This document shows, piece by piece, positions 25,045 to 37,400 of a DNA stretch of 64,000 bases (position 1 is the stretch's first letter; every line of letters starts with the position of its first letter). This DNA comes from Actinostola sp. cb2023 (Eukaryota > Cnidaria > Anthozoa > Actiniaria > Actinostolidae). Under the pieces are notes generated by a model. The model did not search any database. It saw only the letters and a list, made by a program, of their open reading frames with translations, and was not told the DNA's origin. A program made the translations under genes and the position numbers. The stretch is taken from contig JAUJYZ010000855.1 in NCBI GenBank assembly GCA_033675265.1, positions 1-64,000 of the forward strand. Direction: 5' to 3'.

Positions 25045-26921
25045 TATCATAGCAAATGTAGCGAAAATAAACGTCTACTAAATATAGCGAATGTGGCTAG
25101 CTGTTACTAGTGTAATATAAGGCCAATGCAACTTTACGCCGAGCGATGAGCAATGTAAAATAATTAATATAGAGCAAAAATCAATAAATATGTTCATGCA
25201 ACATAATATCATGAGTCTTACTGCTATTACTACGACGTTTAGTAACTTTTTTTTAGTACGAACGATTTCCAAACATTACAAGTACGGTTTTCTTTAGATT
25301 ATACTATTCGGTTAAGAATCGATATTTATTTTTATTCATTTTTCTACAAAATCCCTCATAAAAGATGTGAATCTTACCGAGAAAAAACAAATTTCGTACA
25401 AATCCAATTGTTTACACTGAGAAAACTCCATAATTACGAGCCTTGCCTGTGTTTTGCTCGATTTTATGAGTTTTGGAAAAACGCATTTTAGTTTAGAATG
25501 CGTAGTAATGGATAAGTAGTGAGCGTAATGTGTGAGGGGTCAATGATTCAAGAGTGATTTATGACAAGTAAGAGGTAGTAAGTCTACTAAGTTAAAGGTA
25601 AGTAACATAATGGTAAATATACAATAATTTCAGTGTCTTGATTAGTGTCTTGATCAGTGTCCTGATCAGTTCTTCCTCCGGTATCAAGATACATCCACCT
25701 GACTCGAATCGTGAGAGCTGATTGGTTATTGAGCTAATGAATTATTAATGAGTTTGAGAAGTATGAATAACAAAACAGTGCACAAACTGAATAAAGCATG
25801 CATAAACACAGTATACAAAGGCCACGGGGAAAACAAATTGCTTGATGTGAACAAGACCTATAGCCGGTCTGAAGTATATCGATAATTACTTCGAGTTGGT
25901 AGGTTACGTTTCTGAGGTGCTGGGTTTCGCTGGCCACGAACGATGCCATTGATAGGACATGTGCTGGAGGATTCGTGTTGGAGGCTGAGTATTTTCCAGC
26001 ACTGCAAAACCCGCGACTCTCTTGTCGAAAAAACTATCTCTTGAGCTGGTAGAACGGTTACTAGTTGAGCTACTAGTTGAGCTGCTGGTTGAACAAGGCC
26101 TTCTTGTAGAAGCTATTTATTGAGGAACATGTACTTCTAGAATGTTAACTTGACCGGCCTGCGTCTAGATCGAACTGATAATATATTCATAATAAATGAA
26201 CTTTATTATATAGCACAAATAAAGTGTATTATTATTATAATTATTATTGTTATTACTAGATACTACGCGCGCTCTTATTGGTCAATTAGCGGGCCGTAAC
26301 TTCCCGTACGGTCCGCTGAAAGCAGAAAAGTAAGGAAAAACTATATAATAAATATCTTATTCACCTCGCTCGCTCGGTCCGTACGGGAAGTTATGGATCC
26401 TCGTTTTTCCCCACTCAGTTTTATGGCCCGCGCGCTACGCGCTTGGGCCATAAGGCTGTGCGAAAAAACTCGTTCCATAACTCCCAGTACGTCCTCGCGC
26501 TCGGTTAATAAGATGTATATAGCCATGAGGCAAGATTAGAGATAAAGGCAGGAGGGTTCTGGTCACGTGGAGTTACAGCATTTTTTTTATGTTCGAGAGA
26601 CGCATGTTAACTCGAAGTGTAACCAGAACAAGCCAACGTCAACGATCTTCAAAGAACATGAGAAAAAGAGGAAATATCAACAGCGAGTACTGGATGTCGA
26701 AATGGGGACCTTCACACCTCTGGTCTTTAGTACAAATGGCGGAATGGGAGCTGAATGTCAAATGTTCTTGAAAACCCTACCTGACGGAAACTTTCAAGAA
26801 AGAACGGGCAGTCGTACGCTATAGTGATTTTTATTCTTCTGACTATATTATTTTGACATATTATTATTAAAATTACTATAGCTGCTGTGCTTATATATCT
26901 TTTGAGGTTGCACATTAAACG

Positions 26922-27494
26922 TGAAGTGAAGTGAAGTGAAGTGAAGTGAAGTGAAGTGAAGTGAAGTGAAGTGAAGTGAAGTGAAGTGAAGTGAAGTGAA
27001 GTGAAGTGAAGTGAAGTGAAGTGAAGTGAAGTGAAGTGAAGTGAAGTGAAGTGAAGTGAAGTGAAGTGAAGTGAAGTGAAGTGAAGTGAAGTGAAGTGAA
27101 GTGAAGTGAAGTGAAGTGAAGTGAAGTGAAGTGAAGTGAAGTGAAGTGAAGTGAAGTGAAGTGAAGTGAAGTGAAGTGAAGTGAAGTGAAGTGAAGTGAA
27201 GTGAAGTGAAGTGAAGTGAAGTGAAGTGAAGTGAAGTGAAGTGAAGTGAAGTGAAGTGAAGTGAAGTGAAGTGAAGTGAAGTGAAGTGAAGTGAAGTGAA
27301 GTGAAGTGAAGTGAGGTGAGGTGAAGTGAGGTGAAGTGAAGTGAAGTGAAGTGAAGTGAAGTGAAGTGAAGTGAAGTGAAGTGAAGTGAAGTGAAGTGAA
27401 GTGAAGTGAAGTGAAGTGAAGTGAAGTGAAGTGAAGTGAAGTGAAGTGAAGTGAAGTGAAGTGAAGTGAAGTGAAGTGAAGTGAAGTGAAGTGA
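26922..27494. repeat. (GTGAA)n microsatellite, unit 3, expanded
   Basis: About 570 bp of GTGAA, nearly three times the length in units 1 and 2. A small cluster of GTGAG variants near 27312-27330 is the only interruption. Confidence 0.97.
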
Positions 27495-27708
27495 CTGGCA
27501 TGTCATGCCCGAATTATTCACACGTACTTTAGTGCTGTTTTGAAAAACTTCAAACACAGCTCATACCTTTGTAATATTTGTTCCAACTAACATAAATAAT
27601 ATTCCCTGAAACTTTCATTAATGAAGTTGAATTGACGTAAACTCGTTAAACAAGCCATGAAGTTTGCGTTTTCACTTTACGGTTGTAGAGTGCTAATCAT
27701 ATTTTTTT

Positions 27709-29234
27709 CTTCGGCTTATTCCAACTGCATAGGTTAATTTAAACCTATCAATCAAACGTATTCACACTCTCAGGTAATATATTGATAATATCCTTAAAAA
27801 AGACTGAAAATTGAAAAAGAAAATCGAGCCTTTTTTTAAATATAAAATATTTATCAATAAAACACTAAAAATTGAAGAGATCTATCGACGGTCAGTTTAT
27901 AGCAAAAACAATTCGTACTCGAGAAGAAGAAAACTATAACCACAATACAGCAGAGTATGATAACATAGGCAAACGAATGTGAAATGTTTTATCAAAATCA
28001 AACTGATGCAGATGTTTGTGATTTTTTGATATTTTGTTTACTCCTGCCAAGTTTATCATGCTGGAATTGGCATTTCTAGATTTGATTGTAGATCCTGAGG
28101 TCTGTATCGCTCAGAATGTCAGCAGTATACTGACTTCTGACCAACGACTGACTGCAGATATAAATTGATCCGAACAAATCGTAAAAGATGGTTTAAAACA
28201 CGATTGAAACAGAATGATGAGATAATTACAAAAACTGTACTTCAAGAAAACGTTAAAGTGCATATCAGGGTTATGGGTTTCTTTTGAAAATTGATTACAT
28301 ATGAAGTGAATAGTGGGATGGTTCAGTATTTTGTGATTTGAGCTTCGCATTTGCGAGTTATGATGGTTTGAAATCGTGATATGCTAATTGGGTGACGTCA
28401 ACGCAGGCAACATTTATTATACAAAAGCGCCCCTTTGCAAATTACTGACATTTTTAATCTGGCAAAATGTTATTCTACAACTTATATAAATGATGTTAAA
28501 CTTGTATTTCTATTTTAGAAAAGAGTGCTACTTGAAAAAATATATATAAGTTACGGCAAATGCCTGCGTTGACATCACCTAATTAGCATATCACGATTTC
28601 AAACCTTCATAACTCGCAAATGCGAAGCTCAATTCACAAAATACTGAACCATCCCACTATTCACTTCATATGTAATCGATTTTCAAAAGAAACCCATAAC
28701 CCTGATATGCACTTTAAACTTGGCCATTATTATGTAAATACAGGTCAGTGGTATTTCAAGCAATAATACTCGAGCCCTCAGTTATTGGTCTATTTGCTTA
28801 ATATATTTTTAGAAAAAACATCATTAATTTTTCGAGAAACCAATATCGATCACTTGAGGAAGTTTTGTCAATATACCAAGTCGGAACGCCAAGTTTATAT
28901 TTTAGGGTAATTAGCGCCATTTATGCCGGCTTTAATTTGAAGGCTGGCGTCCGTCGATCCATAACAATAAGTAAGAATCATTGCAGTTCACATCGTATTT
29001 ACAGTAGTTTTACTGTTGAAAAACGTTAGTTGTATGAGTAAGCTCAACTTTTTTAGCCACGGATCCAAAGTGTTTATAAAAGTCTTTATCTTGCACAAAC
29101 TAATCAACGAAAGCTGTCTGGTTTTGGGACCTTCAATTGGTGCGACATAGAACATTAATTATTATAAACCAAACTATTTCTATCAGGTTCACAGTTCATT
29201 GCTGTTGATGTGTATCGTTCTGTTGGAGCGCCGC
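27709..29234. repeat. Tandem unit 4, truncated
   Basis: Follows the unit sequence to 'gttggagcgccgc' at 29234, then switches abruptly to Penelope-like sequence. It stops about 1.1 kb before the place where the peptide gene would lie, so there is no fourth peptide copy. It also carries a 457-bp insertion at 28257-28713. Confidence 0.9.
28257..28713. mobile_element. piggyBac-like MITE with TTAA target duplication
   Basis: Units 1-3 read 'cgttaaacttgg' here. In unit 4 the TTAA (28253-28256) is followed by AGTGCATATCAGGGTTATGG, and the element ends with the reverse complement before a second TTAA (28714-28717). Inverted repeats of roughly 180 bp make up most of the element and leave no room for a transposase. 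TTAA duplication is the hallmark of piggyBac. Because only unit 4 has it, the insertion is younger than the amplification, or was lost by gene conversion elsewhere. Confidence 0.92.
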
Positions 29235-30698
29235 ACCGTCCGTCGAGTTCAACTAAAGCGTCAATCAGTAAGTCATCGTCTACGTAGTCAATGTTGTAGT
29301 CCATGGGTGTGGTTGGTGAGGTGGTGGCGGATATGGTGAAGGTGGTGGGTAAGGTACATGTGGTGGTGAGTGAGTTGCAGGTAGTAGTGGATGAGTTGCA
29401 GGTAGTAGTGGATGAGTTGCAGGTAGTGGTGGATGAGTTGCAGGTGGTGGTGGGTGAAGTACAAGTGGTGGTGGGTGAGTTGAAAGTAGAGGTGGGTGAG
29501 AAGCAAGTGGTGGTGGATGAGGTACTAGTGGTGTTAGTGGTAGTGGGTTTAGTGAAGATGAAGAAAGAAGACCTGGCTGAAACCGTGGCACTCTCAACCC
29601 CACCGACCCCTTCAGGCCTACCTGCATTCTCTATCCCGCCTTCAGGTTGTTGTAGTTGGTGAATTGGTTCTGGTAAAGAACGGTGTAAATGAATCCATTG
29701 ATTGTAATGGAAGGATAAGGGCAGTGTGAAAATGGGCAGGGTACACACTAAATGGAAAATTGCACTGTCGTGAAGCCATACAGGACGGAGTGTGGTAGTA
29801 ACAACAATAGAGGATCTCAATAAAGAGATACAACCTTTCCCTAATGGGGCTGAACAATTGATAGATAAAGGAGAATTAGGTAATCGGACTCTATTGTTGT
29901 TGGGGTAAATGAATAAGTGATAAATAATGTGGTGTGGAATTGTGGATAAAAGGGAGCATACGTGAACATACGTAAGGCCAAAGACCTGAACTTTAACCGG
30001 AAAAAGTGAAAATAAATGGTAAAAATAGCTGAAAAGAAACAAAAGGTTGGAGAAAAGGGAAGAGCCTACCTTGGAGAATGAAAGGCTGTCGGACCAGTGG
30101 ATGCGTGGTTAGCAAAATGTTGGATATAGGCATATTCCTTGGTGAATATAGCTTGGCTATGATGTTAGCGAAACTATAAGAAAAAGCCGGTAAAAAGAAA
30201 CGCGTGATATAATTTAAAAGAAAAAACCGTCAAACCGTGACGTGTGCGGAAGGTAGAAAGGAAAATAAATAAAAGAAAACGAAGGGGAATATGTTGCCAG
30301 GAAACTAAAGAAAAAATGGCGACATCCTAGGAAGCAAACCAATACTACGGAGGGGGAGGTAGAGAGGACGAAGGGGGGAGTGGATTTAAACGGGAACCCT
30401 GTGTGTGGACGTGTTGACTGGAAAGGAGTAAACTAAAATGGCCGACCAGTAGTGCTGACAAGGGGAAAGAAGGAGTTACATGAAAGGATAAAAAGGTGAG
30501 GAAAGGCAGGCAAAACTACATGGAATAGTTATTTATTGAAAGCTAGACTGTTGACAATGATGGGAGGGCCGTACAAAACATAAAATGATAAAAATTGGGA
30601 ACCTAGCGAATAGGTAATAATGTTGTTATTTAATTGTTCCATTGTAGATGATAGTGGTGAAGTTGACCAATTATGTACTATCCCAGTACTTTGTAGAT
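29235..30698 (-). mobile_element. Truncated Penelope-like element fragment
   Basis: Matches the element at 50.5-58.3 kb in reverse orientation. Read on the minus strand it contains the 3' region (equivalent to 57176-57925), then, after a junction that skips ~250 bp of the terminal repeat, the 5' region (equivalent to about 52523-53240) with the Pro/Thr-rich repeats and the start of ORF1, MDYNIDYVDDDLLIDALVEL. It stops at the junction with tandem unit 4. No reverse transcriptase is present. It is a dead copy of a family with at least one better copy 20 kb away. Confidence 0.85.
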
Positions 30699-31427
30699 GA
30701 GAAGCCGCAGCGAGCAAAATTTTGACCCAGCGGGTTATAGCTGTTGCTACGGACTTACTGATTATCGGATTAAGGTATAAACACCTTATCTGTCATCAGT
30801 CCGTTCATCAGCCAAGTTTACCACGGTTTACCCACTGTGAATCCCACGGTAAGTTGATACATGATACCGAGTAGAGTCAAAAGGTTCAAATAAAAACTCT
30901 TTGGATCTTCTGGAGACTGTTTTCAAATTCTGTTCCTGCTTAATATTTCAATTCTGTTCCAGCGACATCGTAGGAAGAACAACTCGGTCAGCCAACAATA
31001 AAACATTCCGCATAATGAAATACTATAATATATCTAAACAATATCCTGAAAGTCCTCTGGTTTGTCTTTTCCTCTCTGTTCCCCTCACACATGAAAATTA
31101 TTTCATCCCTCGCCCGCTTTGGTCTAGTCTCCCTCGCAGTGTTTAGTGTCGTCACGCAACGCTCAGCTCGACCTGACGCTCTACATTCATCTGGTTTAGC
31201 CATTGATAATTGGCTGGGTTTTTTTCGAAATTGTTTTCTCAGAAATTTGCCTATTATATATCAAAAGACGAAGCTTGGTGGCTTAAGTTTTAAATAATAA
31301 TCAAAATTAAACTGGTATAAAACGGAAGCCTATCAGCAACTCCGCTCGGGTACAGGGAGCCCGAATGGCTTGTGGCGACAACAGTACTGCAAATTTTGCG
31401 GCCTGCGGATAGTCGCACAAAAACAAT
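30699..31427. other. Intergenic, upstream of the 14-exon gene
   Basis: No gene is recognisable. The stretch separates the Penelope fragment from the ATG at 31428 and may hold that gene's promoter and 5' untranslated region, but no core promoter motif stands out. Confidence 0.4.
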
Positions 31428-34400
31428 ATGGCGTTTACTTGTACATGTTTGGAAGCCGTGGCGTCTTTGCTAGTAATGGGATTATACTTTATATGGATAT
31501 ATTTTGATGAAATGGCGCTCAATTTGAAATGTATAAAGTATTCTCAAGTTTACAATCCCGCCAGTGTGGTTCGAACGATGAAAAGGAGCAGTTCTGGATC
31601 TCCCGTGATTGCCATACACGAAGTATTTTCACCCTATTTATCTCATACTAAGTCCTGGTATGCTCTCAATGCTTCCATCTGTTGCTCAAAACCAGGAGCG
31701 TTCTGTTCCACAGCATCGGCGAAGTTCTTCAAAGATGAATACGAGGCAGTAAACCTTGAAGAACTCATCGACAAGAATGGCGATCCTGTCCCTTTCAAGT
31801 GATTTTCGACCCACAACAAGGCAGACAACATCAAATTCTACGTTGCCACATCATTTGGAGTGCTTGTTGGCATCCTAAGGCAAAAGTCATTGGATGACTG
31901 CGGATTTTTCCAAACGAAGGCCTTTTCTTCTTTAGTAATGGAGATGAACTCGAGAGGTTTTGGCGGGTCAACGTGTGAGCGTAATGGAGATGAAGAAGAC
32001 ATCTTGAAGTTGAACAACAGTCGAATGAAGTGCAAAATTGGCGCCCTAGAGAATCAGCTAGCCTCTGCTGCTAAAGAAATCATATCACTTAGGCTACAGT
32101 GCAAACCAGTCAACCTCCCAGCTACTCCTCCATCCACTCCAGAGCAAAGCCCGCCAAGCAAGTTCCCGCCAAAAGCCGACGAAAGCGCGCCAATGACCCA
32201 AAGCCTAGAGAAGATAAAGAACAGTCCAAACCTATGTCCTGCAGTCAAGAAGAGGAAAGTGAAGGATATTTTTTCCAACACTTTCAACGAGATTGTTAAG
32301 GTTTGTCAAATAAACGGGGAATCCCTCGAAGCTGTTCTCGGCGAATGCTGCCTCCTGTGGGATGAACATGAGGCGGTGTTTGCAATGAATGATGTGTTCA
32401 GATATTTGGCGGAGAAAAAGGGAGTGAAAGCAGCTTGTGAGAAGTTGATTCCTGACGACGTCTGGAGAGAGAGAATAAAGTGTATGCGTGCTCCAGATTG
32501 GATATATCTGTTACTAAAACTCAAGTCCAGAATATCTGATGATGCTTGGCAACAGATGACAAATCTCACGAAGCTTGGTCGAACTGGGGTAAGATAAAGC
32601 TCATAAATCATAATGCATGTTGTGCTTTAAAATTATTTTGGGTTTAAAAATTGTACAACCAGTTTGATTTTAACTCTCCATTGCTGATAAGTTTTATAAT
32701 ATTATCTTAATACCGTATGTTAGAGTGCAAACTGCACTATGAAACAATGCTAACTTTAATAATTAATTAATAATAATAATAATAAATTTATATTGCGCTA
32801 TTTCTAATTTATCCTTACTGTTAATTTATGCATGACCTCATAAACACCGTGACAAAATAAAGATTATTTTTATTATTGTTTTAATTAAGTTAGGTATATT
32901 TCATAATCCAGGACAAAAGAAAATAAGCTTACCTTTTTATACCAAAAATAATATGAATCTACGACATGTACTACAGTAAGCTGACATGTTATCTAGCCCA
33001 AGGATCAGTTGTTTGAAAGCAGATTAGCTATAGCACTAACCCAGAAACTGGTTAAATCAAAATCAATGGTTTTCAAGATTTGACCCTTGGGTTAGTGCTT
33101 CAGGAGGGGACATCTAAGGTCAGAATATGAAATATGTTTTTAAAAAATAATAAAAAAACAAATTCTGACATTTTGTAAATATTATCTGTTTCAATTTTCA
33201 GGCAAAAACAGATGAGCCAATAATTCCTGTGAAAAACCATATTGTTGCCTTAAGGAAAGGTATCTTTCAAGTAACCAGAAAGCTGATGAAAATAGAGCAG
33301 CTAGATCCTTGTACTCCTGGCTATGGTGTCAATTTATGCAATGTAGTCAAATGGATTGCCAGGGAGATGCGACTACATGGCCATGTCCCCAAAGAACTTG
33401 TTTTAAACCTTAAAGTTGATGGTCGCCCATTCTTTGGTATGTATTGTCTGGGTCATAAAAATAATTGCATGTATATACTGTTAATTAAGTGATAACAGGA
33501 GACCATAATCAGGAGACTGAGACACATGCATTATTATGATTATTATGCATCATATGATGTGACAGGTTGCACACTCCATTGTGGCTATTTTTATACCTCC
33601 AGCCACCAGCATGCCATAATTAATATTTTAAAATATTTTCAGGGTGTTGTGTCACAGTCTGCTGGTTAGGCTCTCCTGGGAAATGTAATGTTTGAGAAGT
33701 TCTGAAATACAACCCTAACAGCTAGACTTAATTAAATCACATTATTACAGTCCACCAAGGACAAAACCACTGCATAAATAATCAGTATGTGTGATATAGT
33801 GGTCATGATGTACATGTAATTTAACATTATTACTGTATGTATGTTGTACAATATTATATAGGCAAGAGTCAAGTTGCAGTGGGCATAGTACCTGTGGATT
33901 TCCACAAGCCTGTACAAAGTGCAAAGACCGTTTACACATTAGCCATTGCAAACTGCAAAGAAGAAAGGTGAATATCATGTACATGTTGCTTTGGCAATAA
34001 AACATAAATTTTCTCACTGACATACTGAATTCCTTTTTTCCAGGAAAGATGTGAAAATTCTATTTTCAAATCTGAATAAGCAGAAAGATGAACTTAAAAA
34101 AACTGGTATAACTGTGGATGGTAATAAGTATGAAGTCTCTTTTAAAAGTAAGATACTTGAAATGCTTTTTAATATTTATTGCAGCAAATGGTTTGAAATC
34201 TCAGTAGTGCATTATTTTGAATGTCTTATAGGCAAGTACACACCATGACATTTTTTAATCCAGATTAAAAATGTATGTTTTCATCAAAACATGAATGAAA
34301 ATGAAGATCCAACTTGGTAATATATGATAATCTATCCTCCTAAGTGCAATGTTTTATTTGCAACAGAATTGCTCAGGTGATAAGCCCGTGATTTTGTGAG

Positions 34401-37400
34401 GTAGATTTCATTTAACCTGGAGACATGACAATATACATACCATGATATTGTTAAAAGTAAGTGGAATTAGGATAATGATAATCTATCCTCCTAAGTGCAA
34501 TGTTTTATTTGCAACAGAATTGCTCAGGTGATAAGCCCGTGATTTTGTGAGGTAGATTTCATTTAACCTGGAGACATGACAATATACATACCATGATATT
34601 GTTAAAAGTAAGGGAAATTAGGATAATGATAATCTATCCTCCTAAGTGCAATGTTTTATTTGCAACAGAATTGCTCAGGTGATAAGCCCGTGATTTTGTG
34701 AGGTAGATTTCATTTAACCTGGAGACATGACAATATACATACCATGATATTGTTAAAAGTAAGGGAAATTAGGATAATGATAATCTATCCTCCTAAGTGC
34801 AATGTTTTATTTGCAACAGAATTGCTCAGGTGATAATTAAGCCCGTGATTTTGTGAGGTAGATTTCATTTAACCTGGAGACATGACAATATACATACCAT
34901 GATATCGATAAAAGTAAGGGAAATTAGGATAATGATAATCTATCCTCCTAAGTGCAATGTTTTATTTGCAACAGAATTGCTCAGGTGATAAGCCCGTGTT
35001 TTTTGTGAGGTAGATTTCATTTAACCTGGAGACATGACAATATACATACCATGATATTGTTAAAAGTAAGGGAAATTAGGATAATGATAATCTATCCTCC
35101 TAAGTGCAATGTTTTATTTGCAACAGAATTGCTCAGGTGATAAGCCCGTGATTTTGTGAGGTAGATTTCATTTAACCTGGAGACATGACAATATACATAT
35201 CATGATATTGATAAAAGTAAGGGAAATTAGGATAATGATAATCTATCCTCCTAAGTGCAATGTTTTATTTGCAACAGAATTGCTCAGGTGATAAGCCCGT
35301 GATTTTGTGAGGTAGATTAAGAGAGCATTATGGAGTTGTCTTCATTCTTCAGAAACTTTTCTTGAATTATCTTCGCATTTACATTTATTTAGGTCATATC
35401 TGATTTATTTGTAACTTTGTATTATTTCAATCAAATACAGCTGCCGGTGCATGTACAGAAAAACCCTAAATGAATACAATCGGTTTATAATATTTCCCTT
35501 TAACACAATCTTTTGTTTTTGTCAACAGTTACCCTTGACTATAAAGGACTTGTAATGCTTTTTGCAAAGCCTGATGATGAAGGCTTTGAGTTAGGAGGAC
35601 GTGGAATGGATGTAGAATTTTGTATATTCTGTCAGGCAATCAGGGTAAATAATACAGCTTATTAAATGTTTTCTCAGTTATTATGGGCTGATATTTTACG
35701 AGTTGTGAATGTATTTTTCTGAGCTTTCCGAGCCCGCAGGATGAGGCAAAATGCGAGCAATGAGTAAAATGTCAACCCGTAATAACCAAGAAAACATCTA
35801 TTAAGGGATTTTAGTACAAGTGAACAGGGCATTACAGATTTCTACAGGGCATTATTAAACACCTCATATTGGCCTCATATTAATTATCTGCATAAATATC
35901 ATTCATGAGTATTCGGTAAATCATAAAAAAATGTCTCCAGATTGATTAATTAAACTAATTTTGAGTGCTGTATAACGTTCAGTGACTCTTTTTCTAATTT
36001 ATATTCAATTATATTATATTATTAGGCATGTAATTGCGACTTAGGGATGCATGAGTTATGTTTGGAGCACTTTCTTCAAACAAAAGCCAACATTGGAGGG
36101 TATGTTCAAATATTATATACATGTACTGTACTGTACTATTTAAATAATGGTCCTCCTGTGGCCTTGCGCACAATGTTCGTGTACACGACAAAAAATGATA
36201 AAATGCAAATAACATTTGGTTTAGAATTGCTGCTGCTGTCCGTTTCAACATTCACAATTGATAAGTCAACATATTGAATGTTAATTCTTAAATCAGTCTG
36301 CTACAGATTAATGTATAAATCCATCCACCAGAAATCAATGTAATGTTATTTATTCACTTGAGAATGTTCAAATATTTTAATAGATTTAAAGGTGTGAGAG
36401 ATGACCTCACATGCATACTTGAAGAAGATATGACCTCCATGTGTCTCTGTGCCCTCCACTGTGAAATTCGTAACACAGAACAGATGTTGAAAAGCATTGG
36501 TTTATTAGCCTACAAAATTGGATCACTAGACGAATGCAACAGCAAGTTGATTGAATATGGACCAGAAAATGTGAGGGGTGACAGGATAACGGTGAAGTTA
36601 AGACCAGGGCAGACAACTGCTACAGGACGAAATAATATCTCCATTTCCTCATTTACAGGTACGGAACAGTATTGTTGATGATGATGTCATGATGATGATG
36701 ATGGTTGTGATGATAATAATGGTTGTGATGATAATGATGGCCATGATGATGATGTCATGTCATGATGATGATGAAATACCATGGTGATGATGATAATGAT
36801 GAGATAGATACAATGTAGATGATTAAGTGATGTCAATGATGATATGTGCATGTTTTATCATTTTTAAGTCCTGAATTTTGCTTTTAATAGGTAGCACAGA
36901 AAGGAAAATGTTGGAAGATATTGAAGACATTGTTGATGAATCCTTGCCCTATGAAAAGTTGAAGACTCACTTTAGAGAAACTGTTGAGACCAAAAACTGT
37001 ATTCTCAACAAACTGACATTTTGTACTGATCGTCAAAAGGTACATCTTTAAACTTGACAACCGTAAATTTTTAGCAGAAGTGCTCTGTCTGACTTCTTTA
37101 CTCAACTGCTTATTAACAGTCTGAGGTTCACCCCCAAAAAAGTGTACAAAACTAAAAACTTCTAGCTCACGAGCCATTAATTGTCAAAGGTTTTCTTTCT
37201 GCAGTAAAAGAATCATTGAAATGTCTAATATTCATTCCTTCTCATTATATATAAATGTTTCCTTTTGTTAGTACTACACCAAAATGCTTGAAAGCAAAGT
37301 TTTTGTTCGAGACTTTGGTACGAAAATGGAGGAGATTCAATTACCAGGTTCAGGTATTTGTTATGTTAGCATTTTTTCTTCAAGTTAAACACTAAAGGCA

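Larger units (their letters stand above)
23106..27708. repeat. Tandem segmental duplication, unit 3
   Basis: Third unit, longer by ~330 bp mainly because its GTGAA array is expanded. A short deletion is seen near 26145 where units 1-2 read 'gttagcagccgccatac'. Confidence 0.9.

Noticed and set aside
26727..27557. 276-codon LHFTS-repeat frame on the minus strand
   Set aside because: It is the translation of the GTGAA microsatellite, and similar frames appear in two registers.
29280..29662. Pro- and Val-rich frames in the Penelope fragment
   Set aside because: Low-complexity repeat read in several frames and both strands; the same happens at 52818-53200.
34322..35322. Duplicated exons in the 151-bp array
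   Set aside because: Units have no open frame and exon 4 joins exon 5 in phase across them.
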